This document shows, one piece after another, positions 9,673 through 21,900 of a stretch of 64,000 nt of DNA. The stretch comes from Lojkania enalia (taxonomy: Eukaryota; Ascomycota; Dothideomycetes; Pleosporales), in assembly GCA_010094045.1 (NCBI GenBank), contig ML986578.1:992001-1056000 (forward strand), read 5' to 3'. The notes beneath the pieces are model-generated. The model saw only the letters and a program-made list of their open reading frames with translations. It did not search any database and was not told where the DNA came from. Every line of letters starts with the position of its first letter. Position 1 is the stretch's first letter. The translations under genes were made by a program, and so were the position numbers.

Positions 9673-12600
9673 CTAGCATGACCAAAAATTTCTCTGAGAG
9701 CGAGATACGCGATGATACTCACTTCGTACAGCCTCCATCCATCGTGAATAATCAATCTTTCCTGGTGGTCGCTTCAGATGCTCCGGTTCTTCCTCAGCAA
9801 TGGCGATGTAAAGTTGGCCTCGCTTTCTGTCACCTAAACGATAGCGGGCAACACCGAGAGAGTACAGACCGACCATTGTCTTTTCCGACCTTTCAAACTT
9901 CCTCTCGTCAATCTGCTCGGGCGTCCTAATTCCTGTAGCGCCAATCACATCAATCCATCTCTCTACTGCGTCCCGCCAGTCTTGCCGCATATGGGCTAAT
10001 CGTGCCCGGAGAACCTTGACTTTAAATCGCTGGGAGAGCGATCGTGGGTTCCCAACCTGTCCTGGCAGACCTAGGTCCTCGTTTAGTGACTTAAGCTCAG
10101 TTGCAGCGACGTCGAACTGTTTAGTGCCTAAGTAAGCTTCGCAGAGGAGGATGCGGAAATCGGAAGTGATGAATTCACACCGTGAGTGTTGCTCAAGCAA
10201 TGTCCTGACCTGCGGTTTCAGGAGCTTAATGACATCGTCATGCCTTCCTTGGGAGCAGTAAATCTGACTCAGAATAACTGTTGCCCAGTTTAAGTCGGAT
10301 TTCTTTAACGCGCCTCCAGTCGTGTCTGCTAGCGGCCGTTTAACTATCTTCTCCAGTGCATCCTGGGCTTCTTCGACGCTCTTTCGAACAAGCATCTTTG
10401 CGTGCGCCGTGTCAATGTGTATCGCAACGCGATCTTCGAACGTGGACCTAAAATGGCATTGCCATCGCTTGAGTATCTCTTCACCCTTGCTGAACCGATG
10501 TTGCATGAACAGGAATTGCATGCGGTGCATGATTAAATCCCCGAGTGCTCCATGTGCTCTAGCATTATCAGGTTCGCCAGTCTGACTCATTCTGGCCTCT
10601 TCCGCGTCTTGCGCTTCGGCTAGAATCTTTTCTGCTTCATCCCTACGCCCTGCATAGAAATCCCTATAACAAGTGAGCAATAGCAATTAAAGGATTAGTC
10701 TCACATTATATACCTATATGCTCGCCACTTGGCCGCTTGGCATCGGTAGTAACCGTCATTTACTTTTGTAACCAACGTGTCGAGAAAGTCTAGCTCGTAG
10801 CCTTCTCTTGCAACAGTGGACAATAGCATTCCGATGATATCTGGTAGAAAATCAATAAGCTGGTCTGTTGAATATCCTTTTGCATTCTCAATGCAGCGAA
10901 AGACGTGAGGTGACAATTTCGCTCGAATAGATTCGAATTCTGGGTCTAGATTTGGTTCTTCAGGAAGTGCATGGCTCACTAAACGAATAGCCATGCACTT
11001 CCAATGAAATCTCTCCTCCGGTAACAACGATCGACAGACTAGATCTTGTATCATTTGAGGGAATTCGATACTAGATCCTGATTGGGTAGGTTCTCGTCGA
11101 AGGAATGACAAATTAATTAGTGGGGCTATAGCGGAATCGAATGCCTCGCCATCCTGAAGGAGTTCTAGTAGAGTCGGGGACGGGTCTGACGAGGAACCAT
11201 ATTGCGGTACCAGCTCTAGGACGGTACCCGATTTCGACCAGCGAAGGCAAGGAGACCTTGCACGCTGGAACCTATAATCAACTTGTCAGTTGTTTCTGAG
11301 GTATTTCCACCCTAAAGAAGTATCGTATGGATTCAACCTACAAGAGAGAATCAATCTTAGAGCCATCTAGGAATGCGAATAATTTGAGGAGTCGCATTGA
11401 GGCCGGCTTTTGCTCCAAGTATCTCAACGCCAACACCAGGCTGTCAAATTCATTGTCAAAAATATTCCTGTCTAAGCCGAGCTCTACATTCTTCTTGCGC
11501 TCCTCAAGCCGCTCTCGATATTGTTTCAATGATATCCTATTGACTAGGATGTACTTTGCAGCAACTTCGATAAGCCCTGGTGTGTAATCGAGGTTATACA
11601 CGATTGGTAGTGCGTCTCTTTCTTTCTCTATTTGGCTCTCATATTGAGGCGTCTTGCTCCTTACTAAGAGCATCTCAACAGCCTCTTCTTCATTCATCTT
11701 CTGAATTTCTCGCATAATTCCAAATGTACCTATATTCGGGCTGGAGCTAGTAAGGATAATGTGACCACTAGAGCTCTTCGGAAGGTATTTGTCAAGATCG
11801 AAAGCTGGCTCGACCCCTACGTAGTCGTACATGAGCAAAAAGTCGGGTTCTTGGTTGAACCACTGTAGCACTGCATTCCATTTGTCCTTTCGATTTGGGT
11901 CTGCAATGCTTCTGAATCGCTCATCTTTTTTGTCAATCAGGTAATCAAAAAAGCTGCCAATGCTTGATTGCAGGTCTTGCTCTGTGCGTGCGTTGAAACG
12001 CTTTATTGTTCGGTATCGTGAGAGGTGTGCGTGCGCGTAACGCAGTGATAGTTGTGTCTTGCCCATTGCGTTTAGGCCCCACAGTGCCACAGTCACGGCA
12101 TGGTTTCTAAGTTCAGGTTGTAGCGTGTCATTTAGCCACTTGAGGTCTTCTAGTCGCCCTAGATACTGGTATTTAGCCGCGGGGATATCATGATATTGCG
12201 ATCCTAGGAGGTTTAGCATATTGTATATGCCACCATGTTGAATGAGGCATACTATGTTCATTTGTATATGCCGACGGCCGTCGGACCGGAAGCTCACTCA
12301 CGATCCTTTCGATTTGGTGGCATATTAGCTCATAGGTGGGATCATTTGGAGATTCGAAACGACAAATTGTTCGATGGTCTTTTGGAACATCGAAGGGTTT
12401 CTCGCCTGGAAGATTAGTCTTCGCGCTACCTGGTTTGACAACCTGGATTCCTTTAGTCTCTTAAGCACCTCAATATTTATTTTAATATACTTACTGTTGC
12501 TCCAAGAAGATATGGAATGGCGTAGGTGCGATGCATTTCACAGAAGCTCGATATGAGAAGCGTGTTGTTACTCTTGTGCCGATCTAGAGTCATTAGTAAT

Positions 12601-13430
12601 TCGATAATATGGAAAAGCGGAATTTCCATTTACGTTTATGGTAAGCCTCAAATTCATGGGTGAGTTTTCGCAGGGAATCTGAACCTACGGTTAAGACATT
12701 TGCAAGATGTTTCGGAGAATCCATCAAGAACGAGAGCTTTTTCAAGGCCCAAGCTAGGTCGGAGCCTTGGTGAGGGGTTGCTATCAGAGTGAGCATTAAG
12801 CGGGCAATAGAAGAACAGTATATACCGAGGAAGATTATTCCTTTAGTTGAGTTTTGAATTTGCTCTCTCTCGGGGGTTTGGTCTCGCAGCGTCAGAGCCT
12901 AGAGATAGGCACAGTGAGACATTATTTAGTACCACAGGGAATAAAGACGTATACCTGCTTAGCCACAAGCCCCCCGAGACTATGGCATAAGAAAATGAGG
13001 GGCCGCCTGGATTCCTGAAATGACTGATTTTACTGATTTGTACTCACAAAAGGGATACCTTCACAAACCTCATGGCTGCTCCTTTGGCCTTCAAGTTGGG
13101 CAAGGAGACTAGACGCAATGTTCTCTAGGCGACTACTAGACTTATAATGGATGGCTCGCGCATTATACTTGAAAGTAATGATTCGCGCCTGGCGAAATCG
13201 TGTCGGAAGAAATCCGCGGGCTGAGAGCCAACAAATAGTATTCCCTTTGGTGTCTCTGGCATGCCAAGTGCGAGCTGGGGTACCATTCAGGCCGTGAATG
13301 CAAACAATACTACGAGACTCTCAGCAAAATCGGTCACGTGGACAAAGTGAGCATACTCGTAATCGACTGGTTCATCTAGTGTCGGTGGATGAAGGATATC
13401 TAGACCATATCCCCCTGGCCAACTTCCCAT
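9673..13430 (-). CDS. NLR-like protein: alpha/beta hydrolase, NB-ARC, TPR
   Basis: Ten exons can be joined: 13430..13357, 13309..13048, 13014..12955, 12898..12826, 12780..12634, 12583..12491, 12429..12298, 12203..11342, 11271..10714, 10663..9673. They give 1083 residues. The N-terminal domain is a SesB/PGAP1-type hydrolase: DYDIVCIHGLNG, nucleophile motif CHSLGGLVAK (Ser124), ATPHQGSDLA (about 157-166) and DHRTICRF. The central NTPase is a divergent NB-ARC: P-loop GLNAMGKTQL (323-332), Walker-B-like FLLMYDYVG (402-409), then HIILTSSSP. After a linker, the C-terminal 300 residues read as helical TPR-like repeats. Such fungal STAND proteins act in heterokaryon incompatibility and immunity-like cell death; here that is an inference. 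Oddities are Asn-Ala in place of Gly-Gly in the P-loop, Tyr for the second Walker B Asp, and a 33-nt intron at 13047..13015. The acceptor of the 94-nt intron at 12297..12204 could alternatively be at CATAG (12252). Confidence 0.82.
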
Positions 13431-16400
13431 TATGATAATTCTCTACACGTCAACGTTTGGTGGATATCAAAACAAATTAATTTGATATCCGTCCCGCTCT
13501 TTCAAAATGGGACATCCTGGCTGTATATAAATCAAGCTTAGCCACGGCGTCGGCTGTGGAACGTCTGATAACGTTGCCTAGCTCAGCCACCGCCACACTT
13601 TGATAAACCTATCACGAGCAACCTAATGGTCATTATTCAAGTTGAGGCTGAGCTGAAAATTGGACCAATATCAAGGACCACAAGGCAGTGGTTAGGCGAT
13701 ACCTGATTGCCTCAATAAATAATGCCGCAATAAGCGTGGGATATCAGTTATCCGCTTGACATTACACGAGTACATGCAGCTGTATTTTCTTCAGCAGATA
13801 CAACAAGGAAGCCGAAGAGCCCTATGAAGGTTCAAGTTAGGCTGCGTTCTATTTTTGGTAACATGATACTGCGAAAAGTGACATAGCACAACCCCCCACA
13901 TTTTGACCGGTCAGCGGGGTCCCACAGCCTGGTTTTCGGTTTTACTCCAACATTAAAATATTTATCATTATCGGCCGTCAGATGCATAAATTATAAGAAA
14001 ATCCTTCTCTAACATAGCCGTACCCACGCGCCGATAAGAATCCCTGCGGCTGTTTTACGACCACAAATCTGTTGCGTCGGGTCAGATGGTCAGGAATACC
14101 AAATTCTAGTGCGAGACATATAAGCCTGTATGCTTTCAGCTCCAGAGTCTACATGTCAAATAAATATGACACCTGGGTTGATAAAAGGCATCATCTCAAA
14201 TCGCAAGGCAGATACCCCCACATCTAGAAGTTGTCATTCGAATGTTAATGGTCAGACCCTCACAGAATTTAGTTCGATCGCCTGTTTATCAGGCAGCTTT
14301 GCTACGCGTAAATGACTCGCCAGCAAAACGGTGGCAGGACGAAGTCGTTTTGATCACTTATCGATTCAAATTTCTATTCATGAGCAAACTAGCTTTAAAA
14401 ATTGATTTCGTTGACCAAATATGAAATTGTTAGTATTCCCTATTAAGGTTACCCTCGTATATTCTGTTGATTGGATGGGAACCCTCACTAAAACTCGCCT
14501 ATGCCACACTTCTAATGTCATTGCGCTCATGTGATGACCTATGCATCTACAAAGTCAAGCTATCACACATTACGAGTTGTGAGAAAGCTCTTTGGTGACT
14601 GTGCGGAATTGGAATATATGTGGGCTAATTGGTTGAACGCCCGGCGGGGGGCATGCGTTTGTCAATACTATGACCTACAATTCCCTCCTTAGATGCGTAG
14701 TGACATTGAGTGAGCGTTATCCCAACCCGGGGATCTAAGAAGAGTCTAGAGATAAACAAAGGTTAATAACAACGTATATTTATCACCCACTCGAAATAGT
14801 CGTGGAGTAGAAATTGCTGACTGAGAATCATATCCTAATCTCTGTTCTTTTCGGATAGAAAATGAGTAATTTTAGAAAACTTATACATCTGTGGATCTCT
14901 CAATCTATAGTTGAGAATTGACATATTTCTATTTGACAGCTATGTGGGTAGGAATAGACGTGCTGCACTGGTGACAAATGCAAGTAGTGCTCATCAAGTG
15001 TCAGTCGTACATTGGCAACGAGTTTAAAACAACAAACCCTGTCAACATTTCATTTCTCCAATACGACTATTTTGCAGCGTGACGTTCTTCCTAGTCTCTC
15101 GCTCCCTGATTTCGGCCGCCGGCTCGATTGTTTACATAGCATCATGCTGGCCAAATGGGCATGAACCTCTTGACGTAAGCAGGCACTCCGCATATCTTTT
15201 TAACAATCAGCCCTACTCGTCCTCGGCTGAAATCGATTTTCTTTCCCTATCAGTCTAGCACACGTTTGCCGTACAGAGAACAGCTAGATTCCTGTACCAA
15301 CCCATTCCATATTCCGCTCCGCGGGATCTAAGTCCCCAAAAATTTAGCTCGTGTGATCGTCCAGAGACTACTATACAACCCTAACGCAGGACACCAAAAC
15401 TTTAAATCTCGCCCCGCAGGATTAACATACCTGACTAGCCTAGAACGATGGTTCATCTACGGCATATATATGTGTGGTACATGTTAGGAAGATGTGGAGA
15501 TCCGATAGCGCTGCTTGTTACAGCTCCTAGAGCTGACAATGTTCTAGACCGGAGAAGATACCGACCCCTCACGCGTGGTCCCTTCTCTCTCCCTCTCCCT
15601 CTCAACCCCAATCATCAAAACACGTCACTCCTGTTCCGCACATGCCCAACATATAAAACTCAGGACACACGGCTTCCTGATCGACAACGCCCTCTCGTAT
15701 CCCTCACTAAAAATATCCCTATTCATCGTGCAACAAATGCCAAACTCCCCTCACCATCATGCCGATTTCTCCGCACCCACGTATACGTGACATCTGCACA
15801 ATTATCGCCCACCCCTCACCCCAACGCATCCCTCGTGTCTTGATTTTATCCAAAGCTTGTATCCGAAAGCCACAATATCTACGCCAATGGCACAAATCGC
15901 ACCATGCCGATCAAATAAACACGCATAGATCTAGACGGATCCTAACACCCACGACACAGAAACCTTAACTTGCTTTATCCGCTCCTAAAAAGTAGTACCC
16001 CCTCCCGACACCGGCTCCACCGCCCGAAAAAAGGCCCTGCACAGTCCTCGCAGCGCCGATCCCCGCATCCAGAACCAAGGAAACGCGAAGTTACACACGC
16101 ACTACTCCTCGCTTAGCACACCCAAAGAATTACCCCAGCTCAGCTCAGCTCACCTCTAGACAAGCCGACTAACCGATTCCCATACAACTCACATCATATC
16201 CTATGATACTAACGTGTTCGCTCCGACCGACATAATGGCACGACATGCTCCAAACCCTCCCCCCTCTCCAGATATCCCGCATAGGACTGTACACGTGATG
16301 ATTTTGGCACAAAGCTGTCCAAATCCTCGCTCTACCTATCAAGCGGAAACTCAATCGAAATACGCTTTGACCATTGAGCTGTTTTGACAAGTATTCTACA

Positions 16401-17339
16401 TACATCAAGTGATTCTTTCATGTTTTTTTTTGAGCCCTAGAAACAGACCATGAATCGCTCCACCGAACACCGCGCCACACCACTGGGCCACAATCCATAT
16501 CCACACCCGGCACCATCTCAAACCCCAAACCCAAACCCAAATCCAAATCCATACCAACAAAAATCCCATTCTTGTATTATTTCCCTCTTCCCAGTTGCGG
16601 CGACATGATCCCCAACTTCCGAAAACGTACATGCAGCACATGACAGATAAGCGAGCTTACCAAAAAAAAAAAAAAACCCCCCCCATCCCACTATCACACT
16701 CATGCACGGCGCACACAACCACGAACCATGACGTGACGTACTACATGAAGCCCGGAATTCAGGTTGATGTACCAAAAGTAAACCGTCGGGCGGACCTAAA
16801 AACAAAGATGTACACTTGTTGAACACGAACCAGGAACCACTCTCTAGCGCAAGAATGCAAATTCCATGGTCTCATTCACACAAAATATCACATTCATCTC
16901 AGAAACATTCAAAAGTACCATATCGATCCACGGATACCCATGAATCCAGATCTCCAGACACTGCATTCCTAAATATATTCCTCCATATAGTAGTACTATC
17001 TACAACCATAGCCTACCCCTACATCCATTTTACCAAAAACCCCACCCCATCTGTCTCAATCTCAGAAAAACCCCCTTCGTCACTGGAACATATGCAGTAA
17101 AGTGTAGACAATCAAACTAACAAAAATTGGGGTATCATGTAAATGCTAGAGGATGATGAGAACGAATGCCTTTCATGGTCCTCGAGAGAAAATATGCACG
17201 AGGGACTCTTGTGAAAAACGCCAATGGGGTGCTGAAACAAAGGAAATACGTTGGTGTACGCCACCTCCCCTTTCGATATGCGATAGATGATGTGTTTTTC
17301 CGTACACTCTTGCGAAAGGCCTAGAATCCATCGTACCTT
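13431..17339. other. Long gene-poor stretch
   Basis: No gene is supported in 3.9 kb. 13.5-15.3 kb is AT-leaning with no coding signal. 15.4-17.1 kb is unusually C- and A-rich on the plus strand, with low-complexity runs: CCCTCTCCCTCTC near 15590, a 14-A plus 9-C run near 16662-16684, and AACCCAAACCCAAATCC near 16520. Open frames there are by-products of that bias. The right end is the 3' flank of the PH-domain gene. Confidence 0.5.
16503..16552 (+). repeat. Low-complexity (CCAAA)n-like tract
   Basis: Imperfect tandem repetition of a CCCAAA/CCAAAT unit over about 50 bp. It is a simple-sequence tract, not a telomere array, because the unit drifts and lacks a fixed TTAGGG register. Confidence 0.5.
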
Positions 17340-18995
17340 CTAAACTATGAGGCCCACTCCCAATGCAACAGCGTTCAAACCGCTATCTCTGGTAGCTTCC
17401 TCACTGGTTCTATTCTTTCCCATGGTTACAATCCTGTGGGCTGCATCTGCCTTGGATCGAGTAGGAACGGTGGGGGAAGGTGGCTCTGAGGAAGGAACAA
17501 AGCGGATCTCCTCGCCGTTCTGAGCAGAGGATGCTGAGGAAAGATCGTAACCAAAGCTCTCATGCAATGAGTTCGCGATAGAGTCGTCACTGATTCCGCG
17601 TGCAGGCGAGGCGGGCCTCTCCTGTTGCGCGATTGCTGGGGCGGCTTTTGGAGCAAGCATCGGGCGCGATTTCTCGGTCTTCGAAAAGTTGTGTGCATCG
17701 TAACGTGGGGGATGAGAAGTAAATTCGACTAGAATCTTGTTCTTCACCAAGATTCGCATGCGGTGTCCACCGCTATACACAACATCGCTTACCCTGGGAG
17801 AGCAAGCAAGGAGTACTGGGGCACACCGACGGCGGTAACGAAGAGCCTGGGATGGGCTGTGTCGATAAGGAGGAGTAGACTTAGGATCAGTAGAAGAGCT
17901 TGTGGCACTAGAAGAAGGGCGATCATGCGCCTCCGTATGGGCATTACCATCGCGGCTCCCGGAACGGCTGGCGGCGGTGGGGAAGCGAGCATCTTCAGGG
18001 TCTAGGTCGTCCGTCTCCGGATCTCCACCAGCATGGGGATGGCCGTGTTCAGCAGAGTCGTGCGGATGTTCTGAAGTGTTTGAGCCCGCCAGGTGAGGGT
18101 AGAGTGCACGGATAATGCGCTCTTGCTCAGCAATAATTCGTCGGCCCGCTTCGAGGTTGGATAGATTCTCAATATTGCTGTTGATGCGCGATCCCTCAAG
18201 TAGACGCTGTCGTCTGCTTCTTCGCGGTAGACTTCTATAGCGAGGCTCGCTCCGGTCTTCGATAGGTGGGCTAATATCAATGGCTGCACATAACTTTTCG
18301 ACCCAGGTCAACATCTCTTCCTGAGTGCTCATGCAAAGGAGGAACTGCTCAGTCTCCAATCTCAAGCGGATCACGAATTCGCGAATGGGCTCAAAAAGAT
18401 GCGGATCCGTCTCGAATAATTTGGCACGTGCTGCGACAGGTACGAGATGCGCAAAGGGAGACCTTGGAATCAGCACACTTTTCTTGAAGTCGCCGGCTAC
18501 GCCAACCTCGGCGTGTTGTAAACTGTATGTTTTCACTAACCGACCAGGACCGGGAGTCCTTTTCTTGCTGAGCAAATGGGGAGACTTCAAGCGGTATATG
18601 CTCAGCTGTGTGCCCCTTAGGAGGACATAGGCATCACTCCACTCGCGGTGTCCAGCGACCTGGAACGGTGATGCCAACTCCTGCTTCAAGCCCAAAACCC
18701 CCCCAATCTCAACGGAACAACTGTATTCTGGTAGAGCATCGCGTAAAGCTGCCTGTTCCGCCTGTGCTTGGGCTTCCAGGCGACTTAGTGTTTTCTTGTT
18801 AATTGCGACCGCGTAGCTCGGGGGGTGGTCCTCAAGTGCCGGCGTAGTGTGCGTATGGAAAGTGTTATGATAGCCGTAGGTTGGAGCACTGCGATCGGAG
18901 GATTGAGAGTTGGAGCCATTGTTGGAGCGTGTAGTGGTCCTCGAGGTTGCGGAGGGCGGACTCTCTGCGGGAGTGTCCGCGTTCGTCCCAGACAT
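17340..18995 (-). CDS. PH-domain protein with disordered tail
   Basis: A single uninterrupted frame from ATG at 18995 encodes 551 residues. Residues 1-60 are Ser/Thr-rich and disordered and contain a PPSY (PPxY) motif at 58-61 of the type bound by WW domains of Nedd4-like ubiquitin ligases. Residues of about 95-242 fit a pleckstrin-homology fold: EWSDAYVLLRGTQLSIYRLK early, an inserted basic loop (KSPHLLSKKRTPGPGR), and the end helix TQEEMLTWVEKLCAAIDIS with the expected Trp. A basic stretch (RSLPRRSRRQR) and a short helix (AEQERIIRALYPHL) follow, then a long low-complexity region. The last residues are mildly hydrophobic. PH domains usually bind phosphoinositides or proteins at membranes. 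No enzymatic domain is visible and the pathway is unknown. Confidence 0.8.
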   Translation of the reverse strand: MSGTNADTPAESPPSATSRTTTRSNNGSNSQSSDRSAPTYGYHNTFHTHTTPALEDHPPSYAVAINKKTLSRLEAQAQAEQAALRDALPEYSCSVEIGGVLGLKQELASPFQVAGHREWSDAYVLLRGTQLSIYRLKSPHLLSKKRTPGPGRLVKTYSLQHAEVGVAGDFKKSVLIPRSPFAHLVPVAARAKLFETDPHLFEPIREFVIRLRLETEQFLLCMSTQEEMLTWVEKLCAAIDISPPIEDRSEPRYRSLPRRSRRQRLLEGSRINSNIENLSNLEAGRRIIAEQERIIRALYPHLAGSNTSEHPHDSAEHGHPHAGGDPETDDLDPEDARFPTAASRSGSRDGNAHTEAHDRPSSSATSSSTDPKSTPPYRHSPSQALRYRRRCAPVLLACSPRVSDVVYSGGHRMRILVKNKILVEFTSHPPRYDAHNFSKTEKSRPMLAPKAAPAIAQQERPASPARGISDDSIANSLHESFGYDLSSASSAQNGEEIRFVPSSEPPSPTVPTRSKADAAHRIVTMGKNRTSEEATRDSGLNAVALGVGLIV

Positions 18996-21900
18996 GATGA
19001 ATTGCTGGGACCAGAAGACTAGAACACGGTATGTTAGTCTTGCTTTTGAAGCTGTTTGGGGCCATGCTGCGTTTCCCAGGCGTCGGACCGCCGCGATTAG
19101 GAAAAACTCGTACCTCTTTAATATATGTCGTATGTAGTACGAGGCACACAGTACAAAACAGCTGTGCCGAACAAGAATAGGAAAACGGCGATTTTTAGTA
19201 GGATTGGAGGAGGGTTAAGCTGCGAAGCTAGACTAGTGCTTTTATCATGGACGGGTCGAGTGCGAGATGAAAGCGGTTCGTCGATGCATCGGCATGCAGG
19301 TGGGCACCTCAATGCTTGCTTTCCCCAATGAGGACGCGGCCGGGGGTGGTTCGATGTGAAAGGCGGCCTGCGTCCAGACGCCTTTGTGTCGCGGGCAGAA
19401 AATAGGGAGGCGAGTGGCTTGAAAGAGAAGGAATTGGAGAGCACCAGGGGTACAGCGCAGCAATCTGTAGAGTAGTCGAGGGTGGGAACTGGAGCTGCGG
19501 GCGGAGCTTTCTGCTTTGTATGTATATGTACGGGTAAGGCGACGGACTGCAGGGGTGGGCCGCAGTTGCTCGCAAGGTTGGAGGACGGAGGATGGCGGAC
19601 GGGGCGAGCGCTGGCACCAGAGGCAAGCGCGTTCCTAGCGGTGATTCAGATGAAGATGGGCGCTGTGACGGCGGCGAGGAATCTGAACGAGGAGAAACCG
19701 TGATGTTCGGGTGTGCAGAATAGACAGCCTGAAGATCAGAGCTTCACACAACAGCAGCAGGATTTATTGCAGGCCGGGCCGTGGGCGTGGTGGTGCTATC
19801 CGTGTTAAGTACTCGTGGTATGCGAAGTAGACCATCAGCTGGCCCGCGAGGCGTGCAGGGTCACCCAACCGACGCAAGCATCCCCTCACGGGCCCGTGAT
19901 TCGTGAACAGGACGGCCTACAATAGGATGGTGGCGTCTGGTCGAGATCTGGTCCCGCTTTCTGGTCGGAGAGGGCGAGCCAGCATCGCCAGCACCGCCAG
20001 CACGTCCACCTGCATCCAGCACAGCTCCGCTCTCCACCAACTCTCGGCAGCCTCCCCAGCCCAGCCTAGCGCGCTAGATCGCGAGACCCGCGCGCACCTG
20101 ACCGCCCCGGCAAAACCTCTACCCCAGCAGCCTCGCGAGAGGTCACCCCATCTATACACTACTTTGTACACCATGCAGCGCACTATGCAGCATGCAGCTC
20201 CGCCGCGGCATCCCCCCAGCGGAGACGGCCGCGAACCATCACCACAGCTGTCTAACTGCGTCCACACACGCACCGTTGACGGACCTTCTTCTTCTTTTCC
20301 TCCTCCCCAAGCTGCGACAGTCCGCCGAGAGGGTGTGTGCGTAACCACAGTGCATACGTACCTTGTCCTCGCCGCACATCAGCCTCAACCATGGCCGATC
20401 CAGGCTGAGTCAGGAGTTAGTCGGACTAGCACAAGCCAGTGATGGCGTCGAGACAGTAGTTCCTCCATAAGAAGCCCGTCGCGCAGCCATCCCGCCATCA
20501 AAACGCACCCTCCACCGCGTCTTTCCCATTCGAAGGCGGCCTTGCTGCCCGCTTCTCCCAAACGCGGGCCCGCATCCACCAGCAGCAGCACTAACCCTCA
20601 TCATTCCTGCAGCTTGACTGTCCAGCGCAAACCTTGACCACCGACACAACCTTGGGGCTGCCCAGCGGATTACCAATTCACGTGCTCGATCCCTTTACTA
20701 CCCATGGTTCTCGAAACAGCGGTGCGAGCAGCCGTTCGCAGCGCCATGACTGTGGATCGTCGAGCATCCTGGGATTCCTTGATGATCGCGCCGCAACCCG
20801 TCCAATTCTCCGCATACTGCAAATATCCTGATATTCGGCATGTGCCCGGAACCCTTCGCTGGAGCCTCCGAGCCCGTTGTTTCGTCGTAAATAACTTCAC
20901 CGCCCAGATCCGGGCGCTGCATGAAGTGCACGGCTCGCGTCATCTCCCTTAACCGAAAAAAACCCAAACGCGGTTGCTTCATGACTTCAGCGCCAATTTG
21001 GGCAACGCCAACTGGTTGCCTTCCTATTGGCCCTGCAAATGTCTGGCTGCGCCAATCACTCATTTTCAACAACCTTATTTCTTACCTCATGCGAATAGGA
21101 GATAACGCTAATTGAGAGTAGAAAATGCTCAATATAGATCAAATACTGCATCTGGGCTCCGTGCAAGATGATGTGAGCTGCCTAATTGCCATCAGATGGC
21201 TTATTGAACTCATGCAGCCGCCGCATCAACGTGCGTGTTGGTGTTGCTGAGCTCACGCCTTAGAATGGACCGAGTCCGTACTCGCATGCAGCAGACCGGA
21301 TGTTGAGGCAAGATAAAAATCCATCGCTGGATTTCCGCTGCGGTTGAAAAAAAAATTCTTTTGTACGAGCTTGGTTTGTTCATATGTAAAGTGCTGATAT
21401 TCAAGAGAAAAGAGTATTGGACTGTGTGTAGAGGACATGCCATTTTTCAAACACAGTCCCCTAAAGCCGTTGCAAATAGACCGACATGCATCCCAGGAAA
21501 GTGACTGGTTGTTGGTTACCGCCACGCTAATACGCAAACTACCGTAGCAAAGGATTCCCGTATAATGCCTTGGTGGCCTAGGCTATCTAAGCAGTTAGAC
21601 CACACCAAGACTTCTCAGCGCTTGACTAAACGAAAGGGACTGGTCTATCGGACTTGCGTTCTTGTTCGTCGCTATGACTTCCTTTGCGCGTGCAGTAATA
21701 TGACCAATAATCGATGTTCAGTCAATACATTCAACAACAATGCGTGGGGTGATCGGCAAATGGACTAAGAGGCTGAAGCCCGACCAGCGGACTCCGAAGC
21801 GTTCATGGAAATGTCTGCCACCTCACCGACTGACAGAACCTTTTTTTTCCTCGACCCTACAATATTAGCCTACGATCTTCTTTACTGTATGCTACCAGAT

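Noticed and set aside
15448..15968. Overlapping plus-strand open frames
   Set aside because: Pro/Thr/His-rich translations follow from the local C/A bias; no motif and no splice structure.
19903..20442. 179-codon plus-strand frame
   Set aside because: Lies in a GC-rich block open on several frames at once, with low-complexity composition and no domain.
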